NCBI RefSeq assembly: GCF_014323725.1
Contig: NZ_JABVED010000014.1
Span: 1-64,000, forward strand
Source: Actinokineospora xionganensis
Lineage (GTDB): Bacteria > Actinomycetota > Actinomycetes > Mycobacteriales > Pseudonocardiaceae
DNA length: 64,000 nucleotides
Reading direction: 5' to 3'
Shown here: positions 33,561-43,299 of the stretch, piece by piece
Position numbering within the stretch: position 1 is the stretch's first letter
How the letters are laid out: each line of letters opens with the position of its first letter
Position numbers and translations under genes: made by a program
The notes under the pieces: model-generated
Seen by the model: the letters and a program-made list of their open reading frames with translations, nothing else
Databases searched by the model: none
What the model was told of the DNA's origin: nothing

Positions 33561-34565
33561 GTGCCCGCGGATGCCGAAGGCCTCCGCACCCACCCGATCC
33601 AGGAGCTCTTCTGGACCCGAACGGGCCTGTTGCTCCTGATCCTGCTCGTGGTGTCGGGAACGTCGATGTGGACTTCGAGCGGTCTCGACCCGGGCACGGC
33701 CAAGAATCTACTCGCCGCGCTCGGCACCGGGACCATGGTGTCCGCCGTCGTCGGGTTCGGCCAGACGCTGATCACCGCCACGGCCGCCCAGCGGGCGATG
33801 GTGACGCCGGTGATCGAGGAGAGCAGGCGCGCGCTCCGCGAGTTGTCGGCGGAGTACCGGGCCCTCAACCAGGAGTTCTTCCCCACCCACGTCTTCGAGG
33901 CCACGACCGACCCCGACCCGGCGTTCAACGCGCTGATGATGCGCGACCTCAAGGACACCAGGCAGTTCTGCTTCCGCGGCTTCTCCGGCCGCCACGCCGC
34001 GGTGCGGCTGCTGCACTCCCACGCGGAGTGGGAAGTGCGGGCCGTCGTGGCCGATCCTCGGGAGCGCACGGCGATCAGCGGACGCGCCCGGCACCTGGTG
34101 CGCAACGCCGGGGTCGACGCGGACTACGAGGGCATCCAGGCGACGCTGCACGAGGAGATCCGCATCGGGCTCGTCGGCCTCTATCTGGCCCGTGCCCGGT
34201 GTTCGGTGATCGACGTGACCGTCATCGCCGATCCCCCGCTGGACCGCCTGGAGATGTTCGACGACAGCGTGTGGATCACCCTCTACAGCGACGTCGCCGG
34301 GGTCGCCTCGCTCTACCCGCGGACCCTGCGCTTCTCCGAGGGGTCGTTCATCTACTCGATGGAACGCGCCGATTTCGCGCGGCTGCGCGGCGCGCGGGAC
34401 GCGGGGCGGTTCCAGATCACCCCGGACACCACCCGGGCGGAGTTCCTGGCGCACTTCGAGCGGGTCACCGGCACCGCGCTCTCCCAGAAGCGGTTCCAGG
34501 AGCTGGAAGCGAAGTTCCACGCCTTCCGCCACGACTTCTCCGCCAAAGCCGGACTGGAGGGCTGA
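33561..34565 (+). CDS. Two-helix membrane protein with large cytoplasmic domain, unknown (cassette gene 1)
   Basis: 334 residues from a GTG with a near-perfect AAGGAGGTG Shine-Dalgarno seven bases upstream. Two membrane helices (about 18-36 and 50-72) are joined by a short loop; the remaining 260 residues face the cytoplasm if both ends are inside. The segment 85-105 could be a coiled linker (ESRRALRELSAEYRALNQEF). The domain at 130-275 alternates strands and helices (VRAVVADPRERTA, RCSVIDVTVIADPPLDRLEM, DDSVWITLYSD), loosely like phospholipase D-type or sensor proteins, but no HKD motif is present. Not recognised. It starts a run of three same-strand genes with a cupin and an HD hydrolase. 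Confidence 0.7.
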   Translation: MPADAEGLRTHPIQELFWTRTGLLLLILLVVSGTSMWTSSGLDPGTAKNLLAALGTGTMVSAVVGFGQTLITATAAQRAMVTPVIEESRRALRELSAEYRALNQEFFPTHVFEATTDPDPAFNALMMRDLKDTRQFCFRGFSGRHAAVRLLHSHAEWEVRAVVADPRERTAISGRARHLVRNAGVDADYEGIQATLHEEIRIGLVGLYLARARCSVIDVTVIADPPLDRLEMFDDSVWITLYSDVAGVASLYPRTLRFSEGSFIYSMERADFARLRGARDAGRFQITPDTTRAEFLAHFERVTGTALSQKRFQELEAKFHAFRHDFSAKAGLEG

Positions 34566-34570
34566 TTTCG

Positions 34571-35191
34571 TTGTCGACCCCGCTGTCCGAGCTCGCCGAC
34601 AGGATGCGCACCACACCCGCGCGTCGGTGGTCGGCCATGCACGACTGCTTCGGGTCCTGGGTGGACGGTTCGACGCTGAGATCCGTTCTGCGACAACACC
34701 TTCTGAGCCTGGGACCGGACAAGGCAGCGGCCTTGATCGGCCGCTCCCGGGAGACGACGACCCACTTCGCCTGGTGCCTGCGCGACCGCGAGGCCGAGCA
34801 GTTCACCTTCTGGCTGCACGAGTACAAACCGCAGAGCGACTGGCGGCCCGGCTACGCCGACTCCGTGCACAACCACCGCTACCACTTCTGCACGGTCATC
34901 CTGCGCGGCGGCTACCTCCACGAGCGCTACGCCACCACGATCGACCCCGGCACCGGCCTGATCACCGCGGCCACCCTGCTGCGCCGCACCGAATGCCATG
35001 AGGGCGAGTCCGGGTTCCTGCTCGCCGACGAGTTCCACCGCATCCCGGCCGCGGCCGACCACACGATGACGTTCCTGGTGAAATCCCGCCCCGTGAGCCC
35101 CGCCAGCCTGTCGTTCGACCCGGCCACCAAGATCGGCCACCGCCACGTCCCCGTCGAATCCCGACTTGAGGAGCTGACCAGCAGGATCTAA
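34571..35191 (+). CDS. Cupin-fold protein, unknown (cassette gene 2)
   Basis: 206 residues from a TTG start with GGAGGG nine bases upstream; it begins five bases after the previous stop. The middle forms a cupin-like metal site: HNH at 100-102 in SVHNHRYHFCTVILRGG, HE at 118-119, and His156 in ADEFHRIPA. This pattern recalls cysteine-dioxygenase-like and other iron cupins. An N-terminal helical region (about 1-70) is not recognised. Possible roles are a small-molecule oxygenase or a ligand sensor acting with its neighbours; neither is proven. Confidence 0.65.
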   Translation: MSTPLSELADRMRTTPARRWSAMHDCFGSWVDGSTLRSVLRQHLLSLGPDKAAALIGRSRETTTHFAWCLRDREAEQFTFWLHEYKPQSDWRPGYADSVHNHRYHFCTVILRGGYLHERYATTIDPGTGLITAATLLRRTECHEGESGFLLADEFHRIPAAADHTMTFLVKSRPVSPASLSFDPATKIGHRHVPVESRLEELTSRI

Positions 35192-35242
35192 AACCACCTA
35201 CCATCAGCCCCACCCGATTCCACACCGCTCGGGAGGGGTTCC

Positions 35243-35902
35243 ATGTCCACGCCAGTTCTGCCCACCGAAACCGTCGGCGTCGCCGCGATCGCGCAGGTCA
35301 GCCGCCGGGTCCAAGTGCTCTGCGGGCGCTACGCCGACCGGCTGCCGTTCCACGGCTGGCACCACGTCAGCTTCGTGCGCGACAAGGCCGTCGAGTTCGC
35401 CATGCTCAACGGCTCCGACGTCGCCGTCGTGGAGACGGCCGCGCTGGTCCACGATGTCAACTACCTCGTCCGGCGCAACTCCATCGCCGCGGCGGGAAGC
35501 GCGCTGCGCAGGCGCATCCTGGTCGACGCGGGCATCGGCGCGGCGACGGTGGACTGGATCGACGCGCTCGTCGACGAAGCCGAGATGCGCACCCGGCACC
35601 GCGACATCTCCCTGGAGGCGCAGGCGCTCAGCGACGCCGACACGCTTTTCAAGGCGCTGCCGGTGACCCCGGTCGTGTTGGCGCACAAGTACTTGGCGGA
35701 GAACGGCGTGAGCCTGCGCGAACTCGCCGACAAGATCGTCGGCGAACAGCGAGACGTGCACGACGAGGGTTTCTACTTCTACTCCCCCGCCGCCGCCGCG
35801 AGCTATTCGCGCTGGGCCACGGCCAACCTCGAACTGTGGTCCTGCATCAAGGAGTCGCTGAACGACCCGACTGTCGAACGGTTGCTGAGCGCGGTTGGTT
35901 GA
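35243..35902 (+). CDS. HD-domain phosphohydrolase-like protein (cassette gene 3)
   Basis: 219 residues. The HD metal-binding set is present: His37 and His40/41 in FHGWHHVSFV, His70-Asp71 in ALVHDVNY, and Asp131/Asp133 in SDADTLFKAL. HD proteins of this size hydrolyse nucleotides or other phosphoesters. GGGAGGGG precedes the ATG. It lies 51 bases after the cupin gene on the same strand, so the three genes probably form one transcription unit. The substrate is unknown. Confidence 0.8.
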   Translation: MSTPVLPTETVGVAAIAQVSRRVQVLCGRYADRLPFHGWHHVSFVRDKAVEFAMLNGSDVAVVETAALVHDVNYLVRRNSIAAAGSALRRRILVDAGIGAATVDWIDALVDEAEMRTRHRDISLEAQALSDADTLFKALPVTPVVLAHKYLAENGVSLRELADKIVGEQRDVHDEGFYFYSPAAAASYSRWATANLELWSCIKESLNDPTVERLLSAVG

Positions 35903-35974
35903 TCCGACTGGTTTCAACCGCCGCTGAATGGGAAATCCCTGGTCCGACACGGTTGGTCGGCACGGGGAGTGGCC

Positions 35975-36796
35975 ATGCGGATCCTCGGAGGCCGGTTGCA
36001 GCCGCTGATGGCGGCGGTCGACACGGCATTGAGCGAGCACACGCTGCACGCGATCATCACGGGCGTTCCGAGTCTGCTGCGCCACCCCGTGTGGCCCGCG
36101 ACCGACCCGGATCAGGGCAACGGGCAGGGTGTCGTGCTGGTACCCGGTTTCGGCGTCGGCGAATACAGTCTCGCGCTGACCGCGTCCTGGTTGCGCGCCC
36201 GCGGCTACAAGCCCATCGGCGCTCGGATCGGCTTCAACGTCGGCTGCACCACCACCCTCGTCGACCGGATCGTCCAACGCATGACCGAGCACGCGGACGC
36301 CACCGGCGGACCGATCGTCCTCATCGGACAGAGCCGTGGCGGCTGGCTGGCCCGGCTCGCCACGGTCCGCCGCCCGGAACTGGTGCGTGGCTTGGTGATG
36401 CTGGGAAGTCCCGTGCTCGACCCCCTGGGCGCGAACCCGAGCGTCGTCAAGCTCGCCCGCTCACTGGCCCGGCTCTCCACCTACGGGGTGCCGGGCCTGC
36501 TCGACCAGGACTGTTTCGAGGGCGACTGCTATCGCGAGAGCGCCGAAGCGCTCACCATCCCGCTCCCGTCGAGCATCCCGGCGGTGGCGGTGTACTCGCG
36601 ACTGGACCGGATCGCGCCGTGGAAGCTGTGCCGCGACCCCTACGCCCGGTGCGTCGAGGTCCGCAGCTCCCACACCGGGATGGCCTTCGACCCGGAGGTC
36701 TACACCGCACTCGAACCGCGGCTGCGCCGGTGGGCCCGCAACCACGACACGGCAAAGGCCGTCGTGCCGGAACTCCCGCGGCAGCGGGTCAGCTGA
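35975..36796 (+). CDS. Alpha/beta-hydrolase (esterase/lipase-like)
   Basis: 273 residues. Catalytic elements are visible: oxyanion strand VVLVPGFGVGEYS, nucleophile Ser120 in GQSRGGW, Asp in YSRLDRIAPW and His in RSSHTGMAF. The length and the GFNVGCTTT segment fit a cytoplasmic esterase; the substrate is unknown. ATG at 35975 is favoured (GGGGAG six bases upstream); a GTG lies two codons earlier. The end overlaps the convergent gluconokinase gene by eight bases. Confidence 0.85.
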   Translation: MRILGGRLQPLMAAVDTALSEHTLHAIITGVPSLLRHPVWPATDPDQGNGQGVVLVPGFGVGEYSLALTASWLRARGYKPIGARIGFNVGCTTTLVDRIVQRMTEHADATGGPIVLIGQSRGGWLARLATVRRPELVRGLVMLGSPVLDPLGANPSVVKLARSLARLSTYGVPGLLDQDCFEGDCYRESAEALTIPLPSSIPAVAVYSRLDRIAPWKLCRDPYARCVEVRSSHTGMAFDPEVYTALEPRLRRWARNHDTAKAVVPELPRQRVS

Positions 36797-37283
36797 CAGC
36801 GAGCCGCTCGGTCGCGGCGCGCACGATCGACGCCGGATCCAGCCGCACATCGATCTCCGTGCCCTGCTCGTCGACGCCGAGGTGCTCCAGCGTCGCGAGT
36901 TGCGAGTCGAGGAGGGCCACCGTCGCGAAGTGGCCTTGGCGCCGCCGCAGGCGCTCCGCGAGCACCGCGCGATCGCCGCACAGGTGCAGGAACCACAGCG
37001 GCGTCCCGGCCTCGCGCAGTCGGTCGCGATAGCCGCGGGTGAGCGCCGAACACGCCACCACGCACCCCGTGTCCGCGTGGGCGGCGATCCACTCCGCGAC
37101 CGCCGCCAGCCACGGCTCCCGGTCGGCGTCGCGCAGCGGCATCCCGGCCGCCATCCGGGCGACGTTCGTCGGTGAGTGGAAGACGTCGGCGTCGATCCAC
37201 GGCAGTCTGAGCCGCTCGGCGAGCAGCGCGGCGACGGTGCTCTTCCCCGAACCCGCCACACCCATCACGACGACAACCGGCAC
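36789..37283 (-). CDS. gntK: Gluconokinase
   Basis: 164 residues, the usual size for GntK. Walker A is GVAGSGKST near 8-16, followed by DADVFHSPTNVARMAAGMPL (substrate-binding HSP..N..KM motif in its actinobacterial form) and VACSALTRGYRDRLR. It phosphorylates gluconate to 6-phosphogluconate, feeding the pentose phosphate pathway whose operon lies 3 kb away. GTG start with GGGGGAG upstream. It begins 15 bases after the LigD-like gene, so the two may be co-transcribed. Confidence 0.93.
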   Translation of the reverse strand: MPVVVVMGVAGSGKSTVAALLAERLRLPWIDADVFHSPTNVARMAAGMPLRDADREPWLAAVAEWIAAHADTGCVVACSALTRGYRDRLREAGTPLWFLHLCGDRAVLAERLRRRQGHFATVALLDSQLATLEHLGVDEQGTEIDVRLDPASIVRAATERLAVS

Positions 37284-37298
37284 CCGCTCCCCCTTGGT

Positions 37299-38741
37299 CT
37301 ACAGCTCAGGCAGATCCTGCTCCTGTCCGACGAGCGCGGCCAGTGGGTCACCGGCGGTCCGAACCCGTTCCACCACGCCGCGGATGGTCCAGCGGTCCGG
37401 CCGCAGGTCCGGGTCGTCGAGTTCGTCCCAGGTGATCGGGACCGACACCGGCGCCCCCGGCCGGGGCCGGGCGCTGAACGGCGCGACCAGCGTCTTGTTG
37501 ATCGCGTTCTGCGTGTAGTCCAGCCGCGCCAGCCCACGCCTGCGGTCCTTGTACCACTCCCAGCTGACCAGCTCCGGCACGATCCGGCCCACCACCCGCG
37601 ATACTTTGCGCACCCACTCGCGGGTGTCGGCGAAGGTGTAGCCGGCGCGGATGGGCACCCAGATCTGGATCCCACGCCTGCCGGTGACCTTCGGCATAGC
37701 CGTCACGCCCAGGTGCTCCATCGCCGTGCGGTAGAGCCGGGCGAGCGTAAGGACGTCGTCGAATCCGGTCTCGGTGCCCGGGTCGATGTCGATCAGTGCC
37801 CAGGTGGGCTGGTTCACGTCGGGCAGGGCGGAGGTCCAGGGGTGCAGCTCCACCGCGCCGAAGTTCGCCATCCACACCAGCGAGGCGACGCTGTCGATCA
37901 CCGCGTAGCACTGTGTCTCGTCGGCGTCGGCGGCCGTGTTGTGCCACTGGGTGAGCCACTCGGGCGCGTGGTCGGGCACCTCTTTGTGCCAGAACCCCGG
38001 CTTGTCGACCCCATCCGGGTACCGGTGCGCGTTCACCGGGCGCCCGGTCAGATACGGGAGCATGTACGGCGCGAGTTGGTAGTGGTGGCGGATGAGGTCG
38101 CGCTTGGTGAGCGCGGGTTCACCGTCGCGACCGGGGAACAGGACCTTGTCCAGGTTCGTCAGCCGCAGCTCGCGGCCGTCGACGCACCACCGGCCCTCTT
38201 TCCCGAGGTCGTCGAGCGCCGCGAGGTCGTCGGCGGCGCCGGACGCGACCTCGTCGTTGGTCCGGCCGGTCTTCACCGAGCGCGGCAGATCCTCAGGGTC
38301 CCAGCCAGGCGAGGCGTGGTCGTCGTTCTTGTGGATCAGCAGCCACTGCTCTTTGCCCGCTTTGCCCTTGTCCCAGCGGGTGAGCACGAACCGGCCCGCC
38401 AGCTTCTCCCCGCTCACGTCGAAGTGCAGCTCACCGGACTCGATCGCCTTAGCCGCGTCGGTGGTCTTGGCGGGCCGCCAGGTGCCCCAGTCCCAGACGA
38501 TGACGTCGCCGCCGCCGTACTGGCCGCTGGGGATGACGCACTCGAAGTCGAAGTAGTCGATGGAGTGGTCCTCGACGTGGACCGCGAGTTGCTTGGCCTT
38601 GGGGTCGAGCGTCGGTCCCTTGGGGACCGCCCAGCTGACCAGCTTGCCGTCGACCTCGAGCCGCATGTCGTAGTGCAGCCTGCGGGCGCGGTGGCGCTGC
38701 ACGACGAAGCGCAGTTCCTTGTCGTTCGTCCGCGGGCTCAC
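37299..38741 (-). CDS. LigD-like phosphoesterase-polymerase fusion without ligase domain
   Basis: 480 residues. Residues 1 to about 150 are the LigD 3'-phosphoesterase: His17, His23, Asp25 and Arg27 in QRHRARRLHYDMRLEVDG, then WAVPKGPTLDP, ECVIPSGQYGGGDV and WLLIHKND. Residues 185-455 are the primase-like polymerase: ELRLTNLDKVLFPG, Asp318/Asp320 in ALIDIDPG, Asp408 in RLDYTQN. The central ligase of full-length LigD is missing, not interrupted. It may trim and fill DNA ends with a separate ligase. GTG start. It lies just downstream of ctaB (39 bases between the genes). Confidence 0.92.
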   Translation of the reverse strand: MSPRTNDKELRFVVQRHRARRLHYDMRLEVDGKLVSWAVPKGPTLDPKAKQLAVHVEDHSIDYFDFECVIPSGQYGGGDVIVWDWGTWRPAKTTDAAKAIESGELHFDVSGEKLAGRFVLTRWDKGKAGKEQWLLIHKNDDHASPGWDPEDLPRSVKTGRTNDEVASGAADDLAALDDLGKEGRWCVDGRELRLTNLDKVLFPGRDGEPALTKRDLIRHHYQLAPYMLPYLTGRPVNAHRYPDGVDKPGFWHKEVPDHAPEWLTQWHNTAADADETQCYAVIDSVASLVWMANFGAVELHPWTSALPDVNQPTWALIDIDPGTETGFDDVLTLARLYRTAMEHLGVTAMPKVTGRRGIQIWVPIRAGYTFADTREWVRKVSRVVGRIVPELVSWEWYKDRRRGLARLDYTQNAINKTLVAPFSARPRPGAPVSVPITWDELDDPDLRPDRWTIRGVVERVRTAGDPLAALVGQEQDLPEL

Positions 38742-38780
38742 CGCCCACGGCTACCCCGGGGCCTACCTGCGCAAACGAAC

Positions 38781-39725
38781 TTAGAAGGGCCACCCGGTCA
38801 CGGGCAGCGATAGCGCGGAGTCGACCGCGAGGGCCACGAACACCAGCGTCAGGTAGCTGTTCGAGAGGTGGAACAGCTTCATCGGGTTGCCCGGCTCGCC
38901 GCGCCGGATGGCGCCGTTGAGGCGGTGGGCGAAGATCAGGAACCACATCCCGGCCAGCAGCGCGAACGCCGTGTAGACCCAGCCGGTGGCGGGCACCAGC
39001 AGCAGCGTCCACCCGACCATCACCCACGAGTAGATGACGATCTGCTTGGCCACCTGCTGCGGGGTGGCGACCACGGGCAGCATCGGCACACCGGCCGCCG
39101 CGTAGTCGTCGCGGAACTTCATCGCCAGCGCCCAGAAGTGCGGCGGGGTCCAGAAGAAGATCACCCCGAACATGACCAGCGCGGGCCAGCCGATGTCGCC
39201 GGTGACCGCGGACCAGCCGATGACCACCGGCATGCAGCCCGCCGCGCCACCCCACACGATGTTCTGCGCCGTGCGGCGCTTGAGGATCATCGTGTAGACG
39301 AGGACGTAGAACAGGATCGCGCCGACGGCCATCGCCGCGGCGAGGAAGTTCGTGGTGGCCCACAGCCAGGCGAACGACAGCACGCCCAGGACCAGGCCGA
39401 AGATCAGCGCGTTGCGGGCGGGCACGACGTGCTGGGCCAGCGGACGCTGCTTGGTGCGCTTCATCAGCGCGTCGATGTCGGCGTCGACCACGCAGTTGAG
39501 CGCGTTGGCGCTGCCCGCGGCCATCGTGCCGCCGAACAGCGTGGTCAGGACCAGCCACGGCGACGGGATGCCGCGCTCTGCGAGCAGCATCGCCGGGACG
39601 GTCGTGACCAGCAGCAACTCGATGATGCGTGGCTTGGTGAGGGCGACGTAGGCCTTGAAGACCTCGCCGCGGGTCGGCGCTGACGTGGGAACGGCGTCGA
39701 CGGGCACTGGTATCACCGACGACAT
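38781..39725 (-). CDS. ctaB: Protohaem IX farnesyltransferase CtaB (haem O synthase)
   Basis: 314 residues with nine membrane helices, UbiA superfamily. The first prenyl-diphosphate motif is [20 protein letters not shown] (NxxxDxxxD), with the second acidic loop in [16 protein letters not shown]. It joins farnesyl diphosphate to haem B, giving haem O, which CtaA converts to haem A. The ATG at 39725 has GAGGAG upstream. Divergent from tkt, the conserved arrangement in actinobacteria. Confidence 0.97.
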   Translation of the reverse strand: MSSVIPVPVDAVPTSAPTRGEVFKAYVALTKPRIIELLLVTTVPAMLLAERGIPSPWLVLTTLFGGTMAAGSANALNCVVDADIDALMKRTKQRPLAQHVVPARNALIFGLVLGVLSFAWLWATTNFLAAAMAVGAILFYVLVYTMILKRRTAQNIVWGGAAGCMPVVIGWSAVTGDIGWPALVMFGVIFFWTPPHFWALAMKFRDDYAAAGVPMLPVVATPQQVAKQIVIYSWVMVGWTLLLVPATGWVYTAFALLAGMWFLIFAHRLNGAIRRGEPGNPMKLFHLSNSYLTLVFVALAVDSALSLPVTGWPF

Positions 39726-40038
39726 CTCGCTCCTCAGATCTGCTCGCGACTCGGCTGAGACGCCGGTCACGGCGGTTGCGTCCGCGCCACGGGGACGCCC
39801 GCGACACCGAGGGAAATGTTAACCGCGAGTCCTACGGGTACCCGTATCGGGTGGCGGCGTGGACGCCGAAGTCGGTCGCGAATCACATCGGCGGCCCCTG
39901 ACGACTACGCTGACCACGGACCAGGGATGGGATGCGGGTCCGGCCAGGTCGCCCCCTACGGTATCGATCTAGAATCCGGGGGCAAAGGGTGATCATGGGC
40001 CGCGAACCCGCCAGACGTGGAAATGGGAGCTCAAGTCC
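39726..40038. promoter_or_regulatory. Divergent promoter region between ctaB and tkt
   Basis: A 313-base gap between the two starts. A good -10 hexamer TAGAAT lies at 39970-39975 on the tkt side; I see no convincing -35. The tkt leader would be about 60 bases. No repeat or gene is seen in the rest. Confidence 0.45.
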
Positions 40039-42156
40039 GTGTCCGTCAGTGAAGTACCCAGTGAATTGACCGAACTCACCACCGCGGTGCTGCCCGAGGA
40101 CTGGACCGACCTCGACAAGCGGGCCGTCGACACGATCCGCGTGCTCGCCGCGGACGCCGTGCAGAACGTGGGCAACGGCCACCCCGGCACGGCCATGAGC
40201 CTGGCGCCGCTGGCCTACTCGCTCTACCAGCGCGCGATGCGCCACGACCCGAGCGACCCCGACTGGATCGGCCGCGACCGGTTCGTGCTGTCCTGCGGGC
40301 ACTCCAGCCTCACCCAGTACCTGCAGCTGTTCCTCTCCGGCTACGGCCTGGAGATCGAGGACATCGCCGCGCTGCGCACCTGGGGCTCCAAGACCCCGGG
40401 CCACCCCGAGCACGGCCACACCAAGGGCGTGGAGATCACCACCGGCCCGCTGGGCCAGGGCCTGGCCTCCGCGGTCGGCATGGCGATGGCCGCCCGCCGC
40501 GAGCGCGGCCTGTTCGACCCGGAGGCCAAGCCGGGCGAGAGTGTCTTCGATCACCACGTCTACGTGATCGCCTCCGACGGCGACATCGCCGAGGGCGTCA
40601 CCTCCGAGGCGTCGGCGATCGCGGGCCGCCAGCAGCTGGGCAACCTGATCGTCTTCTACGACGACAACGAGATCTCGATCGAGGACGACACCAAGATCGC
40701 CATGGCCGAGGACACGGCCATGCGCTACGAGTCCTACGGCTGGCACGTGCAGCGGGTCATCGGCGGCGAGAACGTCACCGGCATCCTCGAGGCGATCGAG
40801 AACGCCAAGGCGGAGACCGGCAAGCCGTCGTTCATCCTGCTGCGCACGGTGATCGGCTACCCGGCGCCGAAGCTGATGAACACCGGCAAGGCGCACGGCG
40901 CCGCGCTGGGCGAGGAAGAGGTCGCCGCGGTCAAGAAGATCCTGGGCTTCGACCCGGAGAAGACTTTTGAGGTCGACCCGACCGTGCTGGCCCACGCCCG
41001 CGAGGTCGCGGAGCGCGGCAAGGCCGCCCGCGCCGACTGGGAGACCGAGTTCGAGAAGTGGGCGCGGGCCAACCCGGAGCGCAAGGCGCTGCTGGACCGG
41101 GCAACCGCCTACAAGCTGCCCGAGGGCTTCGCCGAGGCGCTGCCGAGCTGGGACCCGGACCCCAAGGGCGTCGCCACCCGCAAGGCCTCCGGCGAGGTGC
41201 TCAACGCGATCGGCGACCTGCTGCCCGAGCTGTGGGGCGGTTCAGCCGACCTGGCCGAGAGCAACAACACCACGATCTCCGGCGCCGACTCGTTCGGCCC
41301 GGTCGAGTCGGCCACGAAGCACTGGAACGCGCAGCCCTACGGCCGAACGCTGCACTTCGGTGTCCGCGAGCACGCCATGGGCTCGATCCTCAACGGCATC
41401 GTGCTGCACGGCCCGACCCGCCCCTACGGCGGCACATTCCTGGTGTTCTCCGACTACATGCGCCCGGCAGTGCGGCTCGCCGCGCTGATGAAGCTGCCGG
41501 TCACCTACGTCTGGACGCACGACTCCATCGGCCTCGGCGAGGACGGCCCGACGCACCAGCCGATCGAGCACCTGGCCGCGCTGCGCGCGATCCCGGGTCT
41601 GGTCGTGCTGCGCCCGGGTGACGCCAACGAGACCGCCGCGGCGTGGAAGGCGATCCTGTCGCAGTCCGACGCCCCGGTCGGCCTCGCGCTGACCCGGCAG
41701 AACCTGCCGGTGCTCGAAGGCACCAAGGAACTCGCGGGCGACAACGTCGCCAAGGGCGGCTACGTGCTGGCCGAGGAGACCGGTGGCCCCGCGCAGGTCG
41801 TGCTGATCGGCACCGGCTCGGAACTGCAGCTCGCGGTCGAGGCCCGCAAGGTCCTCGAAGCCGACGGCGTCCCGACCCGCGTTGTTTCCATGCCGTCCAT
41901 GGAGTGGTTCCAGGATCAGGACCAGGCCTACCGCGACACCGTCATCCCGCCGACCGTCAAGGCCCGCGTGGCCGTCGAGGCAGGCATCGCCCAGCCGTGG
42001 CACCGCTACGTCGGCGACACCGGCGAGGTCATCTCGATCGAGCACTTCGGCGCGTCGGCCGACTACCAGACGCTGTTCCGCGAGTTCGGCTTCACGACCG
42101 AGGCGGTCGTGGCAGCGGCCCGTCGATCCCTCACCGCGAATGGAGGCCAGAAGTGA
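40039..42156 (+). CDS. tkt: Transketolase
   Basis: 705 residues, normal length for the enzyme. Start GTG with GGGAG nine bases upstream. Thiamine diphosphate site: [19 protein letters not shown] and the FYDDNEISI segment; sugar-phosphate and cofactor contacts in [28 protein letters not shown] and [19 protein letters not shown]. It moves two-carbon units between sugar phosphates in the non-oxidative pentose phosphate pathway. First gene of the tkt-tal-pgi-zwf-opcA-pgl operon; its stop overlaps the tal start (GTGA). Confidence 0.98.
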   Translation: MSVSEVPSELTELTTAVLPEDWTDLDKRAVDTIRVLAADAVQNVGNGHPGTAMSLAPLAYSLYQRAMRHDPSDPDWIGRDRFVLSCGHSSLTQYLQLFLSGYGLEIEDIAALRTWGSKTPGHPEHGHTKGVEITTGPLGQGLASAVGMAMAARRERGLFDPEAKPGESVFDHHVYVIASDGDIAEGVTSEASAIAGRQQLGNLIVFYDDNEISIEDDTKIAMAEDTAMRYESYGWHVQRVIGGENVTGILEAIENAKAETGKPSFILLRTVIGYPAPKLMNTGKAHGAALGEEEVAAVKKILGFDPEKTFEVDPTVLAHAREVAERGKAARADWETEFEKWARANPERKALLDRATAYKLPEGFAEALPSWDPDPKGVATRKASGEVLNAIGDLLPELWGGSADLAESNNTTISGADSFGPVESATKHWNAQPYGRTLHFGVREHAMGSILNGIVLHGPTRPYGGTFLVFSDYMRPAVRLAALMKLPVTYVWTHDSIGLGEDGPTHQPIEHLAALRAIPGLVVLRPGDANETAAAWKAILSQSDAPVGLALTRQNLPVLEGTKELAGDNVAKGGYVLAEETGGPAQVVLIGTGSELQLAVEARKVLEADGVPTRVVSMPSMEWFQDQDQAYRDTVIPPTVKARVAVEAGIAQPWHRYVGDTGEVISIEHFGASADYQTLFREFGFTTEAVVAAARRSLTANGGQK

Positions 42157-43283
42157 CTGAGAACTTGAAGGCACTGTCCGACGCGGGTGTGTCCATCTGG
42201 CTCGACGACCTGTCCCGCGAGCGTCTGACCTCGGGCAACCTCGCCGAGATGATCCGGGACCAGCACGTCGTCGGCGTGACGACCAACCCGACGATTTTCG
42301 CCGGGGCACTCTCGGACGGCGAGGCGTACGACTCGCAGGTCCGTGAGCTGGCCGCGCGCGACGCCTCACTCGACGCTGCCGTCCGCGAGCTGACCACCAC
42401 GGACGTGCGCAACGCGTGCGACCTGTTCCGCAGCCACTACTCGGCCTCCGACGGTGTCGACGGCAGGGTCTCGATCGAGGTCGACCCGCGGCTCGCGGCC
42501 GACACCGAGGCCACCGTGGCCGAGGCTGCCGACCTGTGGAAGACCGTCGACCGGCCGAACCTGCTGGTCAAGATCCCGGCCACGATCGAGGGCATCCCCG
42601 CCATCACGCGCACGCTCGCCGAGGGCATCAGCGTCAACGTCACGCTGATCTTCTCCGTGGAGCGCTACCGCGCGGTGATGGAGGCGTACCTGAGCGGTCT
42701 GGAGCAGGCCAAGGAGAACGGCCACGAGCTCAAGACGATCGAGTCGGTCGCGTCCTTCTTCGTGTCCCGTGTGGACAGTGAGATCGACAAGCGCCTGGAA
42801 AAGATCATCGACGACGAGGCTGGATCATCGCGCGGCGAAGCCGCGGGTGCGCTGCGCGGCAAGGCCGCGGTCGCCAACGCGCGGCTGGCGTACGCGGCGT
42901 TCCAGGAGGTCTTCAGCGGTGAGCGCTGGGAAGCGCTGGCCGCCGATGGCGCCCGGCCGCAGCGTCCACTGTGGGCCTCGACCGGGGTCAAGAACCCGGA
43001 ATACCGCGACACGATGTACGTCGACGACCTCGTCGTCGCCGACACGGTCAACACCATGCCCGAGAAGACGCTGCGCGCGGTCGCCGATCACGGCAAGATC
43101 AGCGGTGACACGGTGACCGGCACCGCCGAGCAGGCGCAGGAGGTCTTCGACAAGCTCGTCGAGGTCGGGATCGACCTCGACGACGTCTTCCTGGTCCTGG
43201 AGACCGAGGGCGTCGACAAGTTCGAGAAGTCGTGGACCGAATTGCTGGAAACAGTGCAGGGACAGCTCGACAAGGCGCACTAG
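42153..43283 (+). CDS. tal: Transaldolase
   Basis: 376 residues from a GTG overlapping the tkt stop. This is the long actinobacterial/plant-type transaldolase: [23 protein letters not shown], and Schiff-base lysine Lys140 in NLLVKIPAT, with [17 protein letters not shown] and [16 protein letters not shown] downstream. It transfers a three-carbon unit in the non-oxidative pentose pathway. Sits between tkt and pgi. Confidence 0.97.
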   Translation: MTENLKALSDAGVSIWLDDLSRERLTSGNLAEMIRDQHVVGVTTNPTIFAGALSDGEAYDSQVRELAARDASLDAAVRELTTTDVRNACDLFRSHYSASDGVDGRVSIEVDPRLAADTEATVAEAADLWKTVDRPNLLVKIPATIEGIPAITRTLAEGISVNVTLIFSVERYRAVMEAYLSGLEQAKENGHELKTIESVASFFVSRVDSEIDKRLEKIIDDEAGSSRGEAAGALRGKAAVANARLAYAAFQEVFSGERWEALAADGARPQRPLWASTGVKNPEYRDTMYVDDLVVADTVNTMPEKTLRAVADHGKISGDTVTGTAEQAQEVFDKLVEVGIDLDDVFLVLETEGVDKFEKSWTELLETVQGQLDKAH

Positions 43284-43299
43284 GAAAGGCTGACGCCAC

